Notes: generated by a model from the letters alone, not told the origin. A DNA stretch of 64,000 nucleotides from an uncultured Collinsella sp. (GCA_934655755.1 CAKUHA010000003.1:1-64000); one strand, 5' to 3'; counted from the stretch's first letter, positions 33,019 through 42,685 are shown. Program-made: numbers and translations.

Positions 33019-35877
33019 ATGAATCGTTTCAAAGCGTCTGCGGCGTTGGTTTGCACGCTTTTAATGGCTTGGTCGCAAATCATCCAGCCTTACAGTTCGT
33101 ACGCGTTGTCTGTCCAATCTGTCGCTGCTGCACAGTCGGTGCTGCAATCATCGAACGATTACGGATTCCAAGCCGAAAGTTCTCAGGAAGAGCAGGACGA
33201 TACCTCGGGTTCTCAGGGGGTAACCGAATGGTATGGCGACGACGCGAACGCTGCTCGCCCGGATGGGAACTCGGGCTCAATCTCTGACAATCAGTCTGGA
33301 ATCGGTACCGATGAGTCGGGCGTTGACAATTCTGGTGGCGAGGTATCGGCGGATGATGCCATGCAGACGGATTCCCCTGAAGCTGACTCTTTGGTGCCGA
33401 ATTCTTGGCGTTACAAGAACGGCGTCCTTATTGATGCCGGCAACGAGGGTGTCGATGCGCAGTCTTTGGCTGACGATTCTTTGCCCAATGGTGCCGTTGC
33501 GCGTGGAATCGATGTCAGTAACTTTCAGGGGACGATTGACTGGAGTCAGGTTAAAGCCGCGGGGATTGAGTTTGCCATTCTCAAGGTCGGTCCTGTTTAT
33601 GGCAATCCCGATTCAACGTTTGAGCGAAACGCTACCGAATGCGAACGTCTCGGGATTCCTTACGGTGTCTACTACTACTCCTATGCTCGTTCTGTAGCGG
33701 ATGCAAATAAAGAAGCCGATCGAACGCTTTCTTGGCTGGGAGGCCATCATCCGTCTCTCCCCATTTATTACGATCTTGAGGATAGCTATATCCTGGAGGA
33801 TTCGAATTTCAGCAAGGATAAGCTTGCCCAGATTGCCCAAACTTTTTGCAATCGCATGGAGGCCGTTGGTTTTAAGGCGGGCATCTATGCAAACCTTAAC
33901 TGGTTTAACAATTATTTGAACTCTCCGTCGCTGAGTGGCTATGACCATTGGGTCGCTCAATACAATTGGCGTTGCGATTATGCAGGAAGCTATAGTTTCT
34001 GGCAATATTCAAGCAGGGGCAATGTCCCAGGCGTTAATGGATCCTGTGACATGAACTATTGCTTCAATGGGTCTATTTTAAACGTGGATGACGGTAAGAT
34101 GCATATCCAATATGAGACTCATGTCTCCAATATTGGGTGGATGAGCAGCAAAAGAGATGGCTCTACTGCCGGTACAACGGGGCAGTCTAAAGCTGTGGAA
34201 GATATTAAGGTTAGTATTCTGAATCCTGTAGTTGACGGTTCCGTCCAGATCGACGCCCACGTCGCGGGCATCGGCTGGCAGGGCTGGGACACCCCCTCGG
34301 CGTCCGAGGGCGGCACCACCGGCCAGGGCCGCGCCGTCGAGGCCGTCCGCCTGAGGCTCACGGGATCCCTCGCCAAGGACTACGACGTCTACTACCGCGT
34401 CCACGCCTCCAACATCGGCTGGATGGCCTGGGCCAAGGACGGGGAGGAGGCCGGCACCACCGGCTACGGCAGGGGCGTCGAGGCCGTCCAGGTCAGGCTC
34501 GTCAGGAAGGGCGACGCCGCCCCCTCGTCCGACGGCGCCGACGTCGACTACGCCTTCAAGAAGAAGCCCATGTCCCTTACCTACCGCGCCCACGTCTCCA
34601 ACGTGGGCTGGCAGGGCGCCGTGGCTGACGGGGCGACCGCCGGCACCACCGGCCGCGGCCTCGCCCTCGAGGACCTCAAGCTCTCGCTCGACAGCTCCGA
34701 CTACTCCGACGGCTCGGCCGTCCAGATCGACGCCCACGTCGCGGGCATCGGCTGGCAGGGCTGGGACACCCCCTCGGCGTCCGAGGGCGGCACCACCGGC
34801 CAGGGCCGCGCCGTCGAGGCCGTCCGCCTGAGGCTCACGGGATCCCTCGCCAAGGACTACGACGTCTACTACCGCGTCCACGCCTCCAACATCGGCTGGA
34901 TGGCCTGGGCCAAGGACGGGGAGGAGGCCGGCACCACCGGCATGGCTTGCTCTCTGGAGGCTGTTCAGATTAAGCTCATTAAGAAGGGCGCCTCTCATCC
35001 TGATACATCGGGATATTCCCATCTTGAAATACCTACCGTGACGTATTCCTCTCAGGTGAAAGGTGCTTGGCAGAATTCTGTCTCGGCCGGAGAGATGTCC
35101 GGTACAACCGGTCAGGGAATTGCTATCACCGGGTTTTCGGCTAAAACGGATTCATCTGTTGCCGGCGGGATTAATTATCAGCTGCATCTTTCGGATGAAG
35201 GGTGGACTTCTGTCAAGTCAAATGGAGGGCAGCTATCGTCTGCCGCTGGATCCAATTCGGTCGAAGCCGTTAAAATTTCTCTGTCAGGTGATTTGGCAAC
35301 TTATTTTGATGTCTGGTACAGGGTTCATGTCGATAACGTCGGATGGCTCGGCTGGACCAAAAATGGTGCCGTTGCCGGTAGCACTGGCTATGGGACTCAT
35401 GTCCAAGCTGTCCAGGTTCGACTTACAAGGAAGAGCGCCAATGCCCCCGGGAGCACCGTTTCGCCGTGTTTGCTTGGGCAGCCTTTTACGCTTGCAAATC
35501 CGATGCAAAAGAAGATCGTAAATCTTGCCCGACAGGTGCCGTCTCCTGGTCCGGGCTTGTGTTCTGAGTGGATTGCTCAAATCTACGAGCGTGCCGGATT
35601 TAGGAACGTTCATACGGACGCCTGCGATTACTACTGGGATTATTGTAAATATACCGATTATTCTCAGCTGAAGGTTGGAATGGTCATTGCCGTTCCTTCG
35701 CATACGCATACATATATGGGTAGTATTTATGGTCACGTTTGTCTCTACATTGGTGACAACCAGGTTATGGATAACGTCGGTCGGATCAGGACGCTTGATA
35801 TGGCGTACTGGTTGGATTACTACTCCACCTCTTATAAGCCAAAATGGGGCTGGTACGACAACGTGCCGCTTGCATAA
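33019..35877 (+). CDS. Secreted GH25 muramidase with ChW repeats and C-terminal CHAP/NlpC-like domain
   Basis: 952 residues from ATG 33019, chosen because TCGGGGGATAACC precedes it. A signal peptide (~1-30) and acidic spacer come first. A GH25 lysozyme domain follows (~160-355): ARGIDVSNFQG (D165), then PIYYDLED (D252, E254). Nine ChW repeats follow in three triads (~365-830). The last ~120 residues have LCSEWIAQIYERAG (C848) and YGHVCLYIGDN (H906), a CHAP or NlpC-like cysteine peptidase/amidase. Two wall-cutting activities would therefore sit at the two ends. The second and third units of triads 1 and 2 are identical in DNA (34241-34464 and 34718-34941) and far richer in GC than the rest. 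TAATAT at 32970-32975 may be a -10. Confidence 0.88.
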   Translation: MNRFKASAALVCTLLMAWSQIIQPYSSYALSVQSVAAAQSVLQSSNDYGFQAESSQEEQDDTSGSQGVTEWYGDDANAARPDGNSGSISDNQSGIGTDESGVDNSGGEVSADDAMQTDSPEADSLVPNSWRYKNGVLIDAGNEGVDAQSLADDSLPNGAVARGIDVSNFQGTIDWSQVKAAGIEFAILKVGPVYGNPDSTFERNATECERLGIPYGVYYYSYARSVADANKEADRTLSWLGGHHPSLPIYYDLEDSYILEDSNFSKDKLAQIAQTFCNRMEAVGFKAGIYANLNWFNNYLNSPSLSGYDHWVAQYNWRCDYAGSYSFWQYSSRGNVPGVNGSCDMNYCFNGSILNVDDGKMHIQYETHVSNIGWMSSKRDGSTAGTTGQSKAVEDIKVSILNPVVDGSVQIDAHVAGIGWQGWDTPSASEGGTTGQGRAVEAVRLRLTGSLAKDYDVYYRVHASNIGWMAWAKDGEEAGTTGYGRGVEAVQVRLVRKGDAAPSSDGADVDYAFKKKPMSLTYRAHVSNVGWQGAVADGATAGTTGRGLALEDLKLSLDSSDYSDGSAVQIDAHVAGIGWQGWDTPSASEGGTTGQGRAVEAVRLRLTGSLAKDYDVYYRVHASNIGWMAWAKDGEEAGTTGMACSLEAVQIKLIKKGASHPDTSGYSHLEIPTVTYSSQVKGAWQNSVSAGEMSGTTGQGIAITGFSAKTDSSVAGGINYQLHLSDEGWTSVKSNGGQLSSAAGSNSVEAVKISLSGDLATYFDVWYRVHVDNVGWLGWTKNGAVAGSTGYGTHVQAVQVRLTRKSANAPGSTVSPCLLGQPFTLANPMQKKIVNLARQVPSPGPGLCSEWIAQIYERAGFRNVHTDACDYYWDYCKYTDYSQLKVGMVIAVPSHTHTYMGSIYGHVCLYIGDNQVMDNVGRIRTLDMAYWLDYYSTSYKPKWGWYDNVPLA
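34241..34464 (+). repeat. 224-bp internal ChW repeat, copy 1
   Basis: Identical to 34718-34941 over 224 nt, in frame with a 477-nt (159-codon) period. Very GC-rich compared with the flanks. Confidence 0.95.
34718..34941 (+). repeat. 224-bp internal ChW repeat, copy 2
   Basis: Identical to 34241-34464. Identity ends abruptly at the GTT/G boundary of the third unit (34941), where low-GC sequence resumes. Confidence 0.95.
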
Positions 35878-35930
35878 CTAATCGAAAGCTATGTCTTTGC
35901 AAGGGCTCTAGCAGATACTCTGATCTAAAA

Positions 35931-35965
35931 CGAATGGGTCGTTTTGCAACGGTCCGTTCGTTTCT
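35931..35965 (+). terminator. Terminator after the GH25 ChW gene
   Basis: A 13-bp stem (35931-35943 with 35948-35960, including three G-T pairs) with a TTGC loop is followed by TTTCTATATAT. Confidence 0.75.
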
Positions 35966-36055
35966 ATATATGTGCCATTCACGTTTACGATATTTAAGCA
36001 ATTGGCGAAACGATAAATAATGATTCTAAAGATGGTCGATTGATGGGGGAGTCGA

Positions 36056-39000
36056 ATGAAAAAGACGCAACGACTGCTAGCAACGGCAATGACGTCATTA
36101 CTGATCCTTCAGTGTATTCTGGCGCCCCTTTCTGTCTGGGCCGATTCTTTACCGGTGCAGCAGGAATCTACAGATCATTCCGTTAGTGCTGCCAGCGGCT
36201 CGGAAGACGAGGACTTCGTTTTAAATGACGAACAGCAGGGGGTTGAAGTCGAGCGGCCGACTGTTTCAGACAATGATTCTTCCTCATCCGTTTCTAGCGA
36301 GTCTGCTTCCAATGCAACTGATTCGCCGAAATCCGAAAACGATGCATCCACTGTCTTTGGCTCCGTTTCATACCAGACTCATGTACAGGATATTGGCTGG
36401 CAAGCTCCCGTTTCAAACGGAATGACGGCTGGCACTACTGGTCGTGCTAAGCGCGTCGAAGCCCTCAAGATCAATCTGCTTTCACAGGATGGCAGCCCTT
36501 TGGAGAATGACTGCATTTCGGTCCAATCACACATTTCCGGGATCGGCTGGGAGTCTCAGCCGGTGGGTAACGGGCGGACGTCTGGAACAGTTGGACAGTC
36601 GCGAGCTATCGAGGCCATCAAGCTATCTTTGTCGGGCGGTCTTTCTGATTCGTATGACATTTGGTATCGCGTGCACTCTGCAAATGTTGGCTGGCTTGGT
36701 TGGGCTTCAAATGGCGAGCCCGCCGGAACACAGGGCTATGCTTATCAGATTGAGGCAGTTCAGATTAAGGTGCTTCCAAAAAATGCCCAAGATGCGCCAG
36801 TGCAAGGTGATGCCTTTAGGGACCATGCTCAGGAACCGCCTACCGTATCCTATCGATCTCATGTCTCCAATGTTGGTTGGATGAGTACGGTTGTGAATGG
36901 AAATACCTCGGGTGTCGTTGGCTCAAATAATGCTATTGAGGCGTTGTCGCCTAGGGTTACTTGGTATGGGCACGGAGGTGCTATCTCTTCTCGTGCGCAT
37001 GTCTCTGGCATCGGTTGGCAAAACTGGTCTTCAGACATTATTGGCACGACGGGTCAGTCTCGATCGATTGAGGCCGTTCAGTTTAAGCTGAACGGTGAGA
37101 TATCTACTGCCTATGACATCTGGTACCGAGCCTATGCTTCTGGATTGGGTGGATGGCTTGGATGGGCGTCGAATGGGGCTCCTGCGGGATCTACGGCGAA
37201 AGGCGTTAGTATCCAAGGTGTTCAGATCTTATTGGTTGAAAAGGGCGGTTCTGCTCCTGGTGACACCACGTGCCATTTTGTTGGAGTTACGGATACTTTG
37301 AGCGGTATTTCCCTTGGTTTGAACGGTAAAAGCCTGGGCCTTGAACAGGGTAAGTCAATAATACTGGGCTCCGAGAGCGGCTCTGAACCATTGACTTCGA
37401 TTTCCCTTACGTTTGAAAACCAAGAGACTCTGGGCTCAATTGATTACTCCGGTTGTTTTGAATTTGGAGGATGGAGCGATATCGTTTCTGATGGTGTGGC
37501 ACTAAATTCAAAAAATGACGGGCGTGCCTTAAAAGCTGTTAGATTGACTCTTGCAGGGGATTTGTCTGGCTCCTATGACATTTGGTACCGCTGCTTTGAC
37601 TCTCAAAAAGGATGGCTTGGCTGGGCGTGTAATGGCGCGGATTCGGGAACGGCTTTAGCGGGTTCGTTCCTTAAGGCGATTGAAGTACGTGTCATCAGCA
37701 AGGATGGCGGTGCTCCCGGCGTAACGGATGGAGCGTTTGTTGCGGACCCGTCCGCTTATGGTCCACATGTAATCTACCAGGCCCATTCCGCTAACAATGG
37801 GTGGTCTTCATCTGTCCTTGATGGGCGGGAAGCTGGTACGACTGGAAAATCGCTATCTCTTCAGGCTTTGAATGTGTCGCTGGCTGGCGTTGACGATGAT
37901 TCGTTTATCGAGGCCAGGGCCCATGTTGCCAATATTGGTTGGCAGGATTGGCGTTCCACCGCTTATGTTGGAACTGTTGGGCAAGGGCTAGCCATTCAGG
38001 CCCTTGAACTGCGTCTAAGTGGTCCGATTGCGAATCAGTATGACATTTACTATAGAGTTCATTCGGCTGGTTATGGATGGTTGGGTTGGGCCAAAAACGG
38101 TGATTCCGCTGGAACAACCGGCCTTAATATCCAGATCGAGGCCGTTCAAATTAAACTTGTCGCCAAGGATGGAGATTCTGGTGCGTCATCCGCGCCTGCA
38201 TTTATCTCGGCGCCAACTCTGACATTGCAGGCACATGTTGCCACACTTGGTTGGATTGACCCCGTTGGCAATGGCGGTGTTGTTGGTACGACTGGCAGAT
38301 CACTTGCTGTTGAAGCACTGAAGTTGAATGTCTCTAGTAGCGTATCTGGCGGCATTGAGTACTCTGCCCATGTGCAGGATGTGGGCTGGCAGGGCTGGAC
38401 TTCCAATGGGGATATCGCTGGCACGGTAGGCCGCGCAAAGCGTATCGAGGCTCTTAAGATTAGGTTGACCGGTGATTTATCAAACTACTTTGATGTTTGG
38501 TATCGAGCGTATTGCCAAGACTTTGGATGGCTCGACTGGGCTTCAAATGGGCGGCCTTCGGGCACATCTAAGATTGGGTACAGGGTCGAGTCGGTTCAAG
38601 TGAAGATTGTTCCCAAGGGTGCAGGTGCTCCCGGTCCTACCGGTCGTCCTTATACTGAACAGCCGATGTTCCCGACTGACATGATGGCTATGCTCAGCCG
38701 TGCTAATCGATATGCGAGTAATACAAGCTGGCTTATCTTGGTAGATAGGCAGGCGTGTCGCCTTGGGGTTTTTCGCGGCCAGCGCGGGTCGTGGAGTTAC
38801 GCTCAATACTGGACTTGCTCTACCGGCGCTCCTGGTACTCCAACGCCCACGGGTGAGTATACTGTCACCGGCAAGGGCTACTCGTTTGGACATGGGTATA
38901 CCTGTTACTACTATACGCAGTTTTACGGGGACTATCTGTTCCATTCAATTCCGTATTACCAAGGGACCTTTAATCCCATGGACAGCAGAATGGGAATGCA

Positions 39001-39091
39001 CGTCTCTCAAGGTTGCGTTCGCTTGCCGATTGATCGCGCCAAATGGATTTGGGATAACGTGCCCCTTGCTACTAAGGTCGTAATCAACTAG
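36056..39091 (+). CDS. Secreted ChW-repeat protein with C-terminal L,D-transpeptidase (YkuD) domain
   Basis: 1011 residues with GGGGGAG 6 nt before the ATG. The signal peptide (1-30) ends at SVWADS. An acidic/Ser spacer leads to fourteen ChW repeats in the 3-3-2-3-3 plan. The final ~125 residues are a YkuD domain: SWLILVDRQACRLGVF, a TPTPTGEYTV block, FHSIPY, and the catalytic HVSQGCVRL with H982 and C987. L,D-transpeptidases crosslink peptidoglycan or attach proteins to it, so this cluster holds wall-building as well as wall-cutting activity. The gene lacks GC-rich copied tracts. A very strong hairpin follows. Confidence 0.9.
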   Translation: MKKTQRLLATAMTSLLILQCILAPLSVWADSLPVQQESTDHSVSAASGSEDEDFVLNDEQQGVEVERPTVSDNDSSSSVSSESASNATDSPKSENDASTVFGSVSYQTHVQDIGWQAPVSNGMTAGTTGRAKRVEALKINLLSQDGSPLENDCISVQSHISGIGWESQPVGNGRTSGTVGQSRAIEAIKLSLSGGLSDSYDIWYRVHSANVGWLGWASNGEPAGTQGYAYQIEAVQIKVLPKNAQDAPVQGDAFRDHAQEPPTVSYRSHVSNVGWMSTVVNGNTSGVVGSNNAIEALSPRVTWYGHGGAISSRAHVSGIGWQNWSSDIIGTTGQSRSIEAVQFKLNGEISTAYDIWYRAYASGLGGWLGWASNGAPAGSTAKGVSIQGVQILLVEKGGSAPGDTTCHFVGVTDTLSGISLGLNGKSLGLEQGKSIILGSESGSEPLTSISLTFENQETLGSIDYSGCFEFGGWSDIVSDGVALNSKNDGRALKAVRLTLAGDLSGSYDIWYRCFDSQKGWLGWACNGADSGTALAGSFLKAIEVRVISKDGGAPGVTDGAFVADPSAYGPHVIYQAHSANNGWSSSVLDGREAGTTGKSLSLQALNVSLAGVDDDSFIEARAHVANIGWQDWRSTAYVGTVGQGLAIQALELRLSGPIANQYDIYYRVHSAGYGWLGWAKNGDSAGTTGLNIQIEAVQIKLVAKDGDSGASSAPAFISAPTLTLQAHVATLGWIDPVGNGGVVGTTGRSLAVEALKLNVSSSVSGGIEYSAHVQDVGWQGWTSNGDIAGTVGRAKRIEALKIRLTGDLSNYFDVWYRAYCQDFGWLDWASNGRPSGTSKIGYRVESVQVKIVPKGAGAPGPTGRPYTEQPMFPTDMMAMLSRANRYASNTSWLILVDRQACRLGVFRGQRGSWSYAQYWTCSTGAPGTPTPTGEYTVTGKGYSFGHGYTCYYYTQFYGDYLFHSIPYYQGTFNPMDSRMGMHVSQGCVRLPIDRAKWIWDNVPLATKVVIN

Positions 39092-39121
39092 CTATTCCCG
39101 CAAGCGGCGAGAGCTTGTAAG

Positions 39122-39167
39122 AGGGCCCTTTCCTGTTGCCGTAGTCTTGGCAACAGGAAAGGGCCCT
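39122..39167 (+). terminator. Strong hairpin after the YkuD ChW gene
   Basis: A perfect 19-bp stem (39122-39140 with 39149-39167) with an 8-nt loop lies 30 nt after the stop. The downstream tract is only moderately T-rich, with CTTTTTC about 20 nt later. Termination or mRNA 3'-end protection is likely. Confidence 0.75.
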
Positions 39168-39276
39168 TGCCGTTGGATTAGGCTTCTTTTTCTTCGTTCA
39201 CCTAATTGGTGGCAGTAATGAACTCTACCCCCGATAGTATGGTTATTGACGACTGTCTATCTAGGAGGCGATTCTT

Positions 39277-42200
39277 TTGAAAAGGCAATTTAGAGCATTT
39301 ATTGTTCTGATTTCCTGCTTCATGTCGATGTTGCTTTTGAGTCCTTTGACTTGTTGGGCAGATCAAAATGTTGTTTCCAACGATTATGAATCCGTTCCAG
39401 AGGCCCAATCCGACCCCTCGGATCAAACTGCTGCTGTAGCCGATGAAACGGCGCCTTCGATTGATGTTGCCGTGGAGCCCAAAGAGGCGGCCCCGGACGT
39501 TAGCTATAAATCTCACATTTCAGACATTGGTTGGGAGCCGACGTTTACATCGAATGGCTCGATCTCTGGCACAACAGGCCAGTCTCGCAGGCTTGAAGCA
39601 CTCAGGGTTTCCCTCCCTAATTCAGAAGACCTTGGTATCGAATACCGCTCTCATGTTCAAAATGAAGGCTGGCAAGATTGGGTTTCTAATGGAGCCGTCT
39701 CCGGCACGACGGGAAAGGGCCTTCAGATTGAAGCCGTCGAGTTCAAGCTTACGGGTGGCAGGGCAGCTTCATATGACCTGTATTATCGCGTTCATGCTTC
39801 TAATTTCGGCTGGCTTGGATGGGCCTCAAATGGGTCGACTGCGGGAACCACCGGTTGGTCTTATGCCGTTGAAGCAATTCAGATCGTTATTGTAAAGAAG
39901 GGCGACGCGGCGCCCGGCGATACCGCTGGCGCCTATGTACCGTATGTCTTTAATTGCTCTCTTTCTCAGGTTGGGGAGACGACTAAATTAAGTCTGGATA
40001 TTCCGCTGGTTGAGGATATAAAACGACTCGGTATTGCTGATTCAATAAGGGTAGCAGGCTCCATGACGTATGGGGGGAGGGTCACCCGTTCCGTCTCAAG
40101 CACGATTGCACTCGGAGAACTGTGCTCCAACTCCAGTGAAATTGAATTTAGCGATTATGGTCCGTTTGACGTTACGTTGCAGTATTTGAAGAACGGAAAT
40201 ATCGTTCATGAGGATCATCAGTCAATTGGCATTTCTGCGAGTGAGTACAACCTTGCCCCTTTGAGTGCTTCTTTCCCCGTTGTTCTCTATTCGTTATCTT
40301 TCTGGGATATCAGCACCTCTTCTGCTGGAACGACCATTCCGTCAATTGTGATGCTCGATCGTCCAAGTGCCTATAACTGGAACTCGCTTCCATCCGGGAT
40401 GTATGGTCTTCCGTATCTGACCCATGAGGAGAATGCTTCTAGTTCGAGCTATCAGGCGTTCGCGGATTATGTCGCTGCTCTCTACGAGATCAACCCCAAG
40501 GCAAAGTTCAATCTGTATATCAATGACATCACTTGCTCGTTGATCCATAGGATGATTTACGCCAATAAGATTCCCGCTGGTCAATACTCCATTCGGCTGT
40601 TGTCCGATGGATCTGCCACGTATGTCTTTACCAACGAGGCCTTCGACGTTAAGGATCCGGATTCTAAGCAAGCGGAGCTGATTGCTTTATGGAACGCTGC
40701 CAAGAATAAGGAATACGAAACCGGTGAGGTTTCAAAGTCGTATAGCGATTATCACGATCACTGGGATTCTATGTATGCCGTGCTGAGTATTGAGCCTGGC
40801 ACTCAGTGGTGGATGACTCGAACGAATCTGTTTACGAGTGGTGACGATAATGCCTTTGCTAATAAGATCGCATCCGATCCTAATGTTAAGAAGGTGAATG
40901 TTTCGAGCATGCTTACGAGCTTGCAGAATAGGGGAGAGGATACAGTCCAAGCGTTTAAGGCCCTGTACAACTTTAACGATGGTTATTTTGATGCGGCGAC
41001 TCAACAGGGCAAAAAGGTGATGATGCTGCTTGGAACGTATGTTTCTTACGAGCAGAATTTTGACGACTATGCCAATTTGACCGAAGTTATCTATGGCGAT
41101 GACTATTTGTATTATTACAAGGGGCATCCAAACACGCCGACGGGTATGTATCCCCAAAAGCAGGAACAGCTTGACCGTCTTGGCATTACCGATGTCGATT
41201 CTTCCGTTGCTGCAGAGCTGATTCTCTTCTTTAATCCGGAGATCGGTCTGTCTGGTTATGGGTCTAGTACGTATAATTCGGCCAGTGCAGATGCGGCTGG
41301 TGGACTTTGGAATTCTACGAAGGCCGAAGCCTTGAAGCCGGGTGCCGTTATCGATTATTCGATTATGGATTGGTTTGCTTCTCCGATTACCGAAGACACG
41401 GATGCCGCTATCAGATCCCTTTGCAAACAGGGAGACTCTTGCTATCTCGTAGAGTTTTCGGATTCCATACTTGCTTCGGCAAATTACGACTTTGCTATCT
41501 ATTCGCACAATAGCGGTACTCTGACTTATTTCAAGAAGGGCGAGTCGGGCTACGATGTTGTTAAGGTGTCACGAGGCCCTCTTGACGTCTTGACAACTTC
41601 GCATGTTTCGAATGACGGCTGGCAATCGGCCTCCAAGGGTGGAAATGCTTCCGGTACCGTTGGCCAGTCAAAAGCTGTCGAGGCCATTACTCTCAATCTG
41701 CAGAATGCTCCCTACGATGGTGCATTGGAGTACAGGACACATGTTTCCGATTATGGCTGGCAGGATTATGTGAAAGAGGGGGAAGTTTCTGGTACTACGG
41801 GCCAGAGCAAGTCCGTCCAGGCTATTCAGATCCGCCTGACTGGCGAGATGGCCAATCGCTATGACGTTTACTACCGAGCCCATGTTCAGGATAAGGGATG
41901 GCTCGGTTGGGCCTGTAATGATCAAGTTGCCGGAACGACCGGTTTTGGTTTGAGGCTCGAGGCATATCAGGTTGTTTTAGTTGAAAAGGGTTCGCCCGCT
42001 CCTGGGGATACAAGTCAACCTTCTTTTCAGAGAACGTTTTCAATCAGGGCACATGTTTCAAACCTTGGTTGGCAGTCGCCTGTTTATGAAGGGATGACCG
42101 TTGGCACAACTGGCCGAAACCTTGCTGTTGAGGCGTTGACGATTAGCAAGCCTGACCTTGGGTATTCTGGGGGCATCGTGTATCGAGCTCACGTTCAGAA

Positions 42201-42441
42201 TATCGGGTGGCAAAAGTGGGTCCTGAATGGCAAAGTTGCCGGCACAACAGGGAAGTCTCTATCTATCGAGGCAGTTGAAATAAAGCTGACGGGAGATCTC
42301 GCCAAGCATTATGACGTTGTCTATAGAGCACATGTGCAAAGCAAGGGTTGGCTAGACTGGGTTAAATCGGGCGAGTACGCCGGTACAACTGGAGAGGCCC
42401 TTCATTTGGAGGCGATTGAGGTTAAAATGGTCGCAAAGTAG
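39277..42441 (+). CDS. Secreted ChW-repeat protein with internal sialyltransferase-like domain
   Basis: 1054 residues from TTG 39277, eight nt after AGGAGG. The signal peptide ends near TCWAD. One ChW triad (~70-225), then a ~530-residue domain (~230-760), then two more triads to the end. The central domain carries, in order, LLSDGSATYVF (D444-G445), YYKGHPNTP (H617-P618) and GYGSSTYNS (S663-S664). This is the D/E-D/E-G, HP and SS order of bacterial sialyl-/polysialyltransferases (GT52/GT38-like GT-B). It also has FNLYINDITCSLIHRMIY, typical of such folds. The family call is by motif only. A nucleotide-sugar enzyme with a signal peptide is unexpected, since no CMP-sugar is known outside the cell, so it may do another reaction. 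Confidence 0.6.
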   Translation: MKRQFRAFIVLISCFMSMLLLSPLTCWADQNVVSNDYESVPEAQSDPSDQTAAVADETAPSIDVAVEPKEAAPDVSYKSHISDIGWEPTFTSNGSISGTTGQSRRLEALRVSLPNSEDLGIEYRSHVQNEGWQDWVSNGAVSGTTGKGLQIEAVEFKLTGGRAASYDLYYRVHASNFGWLGWASNGSTAGTTGWSYAVEAIQIVIVKKGDAAPGDTAGAYVPYVFNCSLSQVGETTKLSLDIPLVEDIKRLGIADSIRVAGSMTYGGRVTRSVSSTIALGELCSNSSEIEFSDYGPFDVTLQYLKNGNIVHEDHQSIGISASEYNLAPLSASFPVVLYSLSFWDISTSSAGTTIPSIVMLDRPSAYNWNSLPSGMYGLPYLTHEENASSSSYQAFADYVAALYEINPKAKFNLYINDITCSLIHRMIYANKIPAGQYSIRLLSDGSATYVFTNEAFDVKDPDSKQAELIALWNAAKNKEYETGEVSKSYSDYHDHWDSMYAVLSIEPGTQWWMTRTNLFTSGDDNAFANKIASDPNVKKVNVSSMLTSLQNRGEDTVQAFKALYNFNDGYFDAATQQGKKVMMLLGTYVSYEQNFDDYANLTEVIYGDDYLYYYKGHPNTPTGMYPQKQEQLDRLGITDVDSSVAAELILFFNPEIGLSGYGSSTYNSASADAAGGLWNSTKAEALKPGAVIDYSIMDWFASPITEDTDAAIRSLCKQGDSCYLVEFSDSILASANYDFAIYSHNSGTLTYFKKGESGYDVVKVSRGPLDVLTTSHVSNDGWQSASKGGNASGTVGQSKAVEAITLNLQNAPYDGALEYRTHVSDYGWQDYVKEGEVSGTTGQSKSVQAIQIRLTGEMANRYDVYYRAHVQDKGWLGWACNDQVAGTTGFGLRLEAYQVVLVEKGSPAPGDTSQPSFQRTFSIRAHVSNLGWQSPVYEGMTVGTTGRNLAVEALTISKPDLGYSGGIVYRAHVQNIGWQKWVLNGKVAGTTGKSLSIEAVEIKLTGDLAKHYDVVYRAHVQSKGWLDWVKSGEYAGTTGEALHLEAIEVKMVAK

Positions 42442-42637
42442 TAGTCATCCAAAACTCGTCGTTTTCCGTTGCTGTCTTTCTAAAATGCTACCGTGGATTC
42501 GGCTCATTTTTAGTTCGTTCAGTAAATGAGACGCATGCTTGTTTTGGTGTGCTGCGATATCGAAGTCTGCCTCTTCAATGTGGATGCGGATCTCTTTCTT
42601 ATTCTTATGTATCCCATGTGTATAAATAAGACTCTTT

Positions 42638-42643
42638 TATAAT
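42638..42643 (+). promoter_or_regulatory. Candidate -10 element of the rml operon
   Basis: A perfect TATAAT lies 42 nt before the rmlA start, in an AT-rich leader that contrasts with the GC-rich gene. No good -35 is at the normal distance, so the promoter is only tentative. Confidence 0.4.
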
Positions 42644-42685
42644 GCGGTTTAGTTTAATGATGGTTTAAGGACAGGACGGTAAAAA

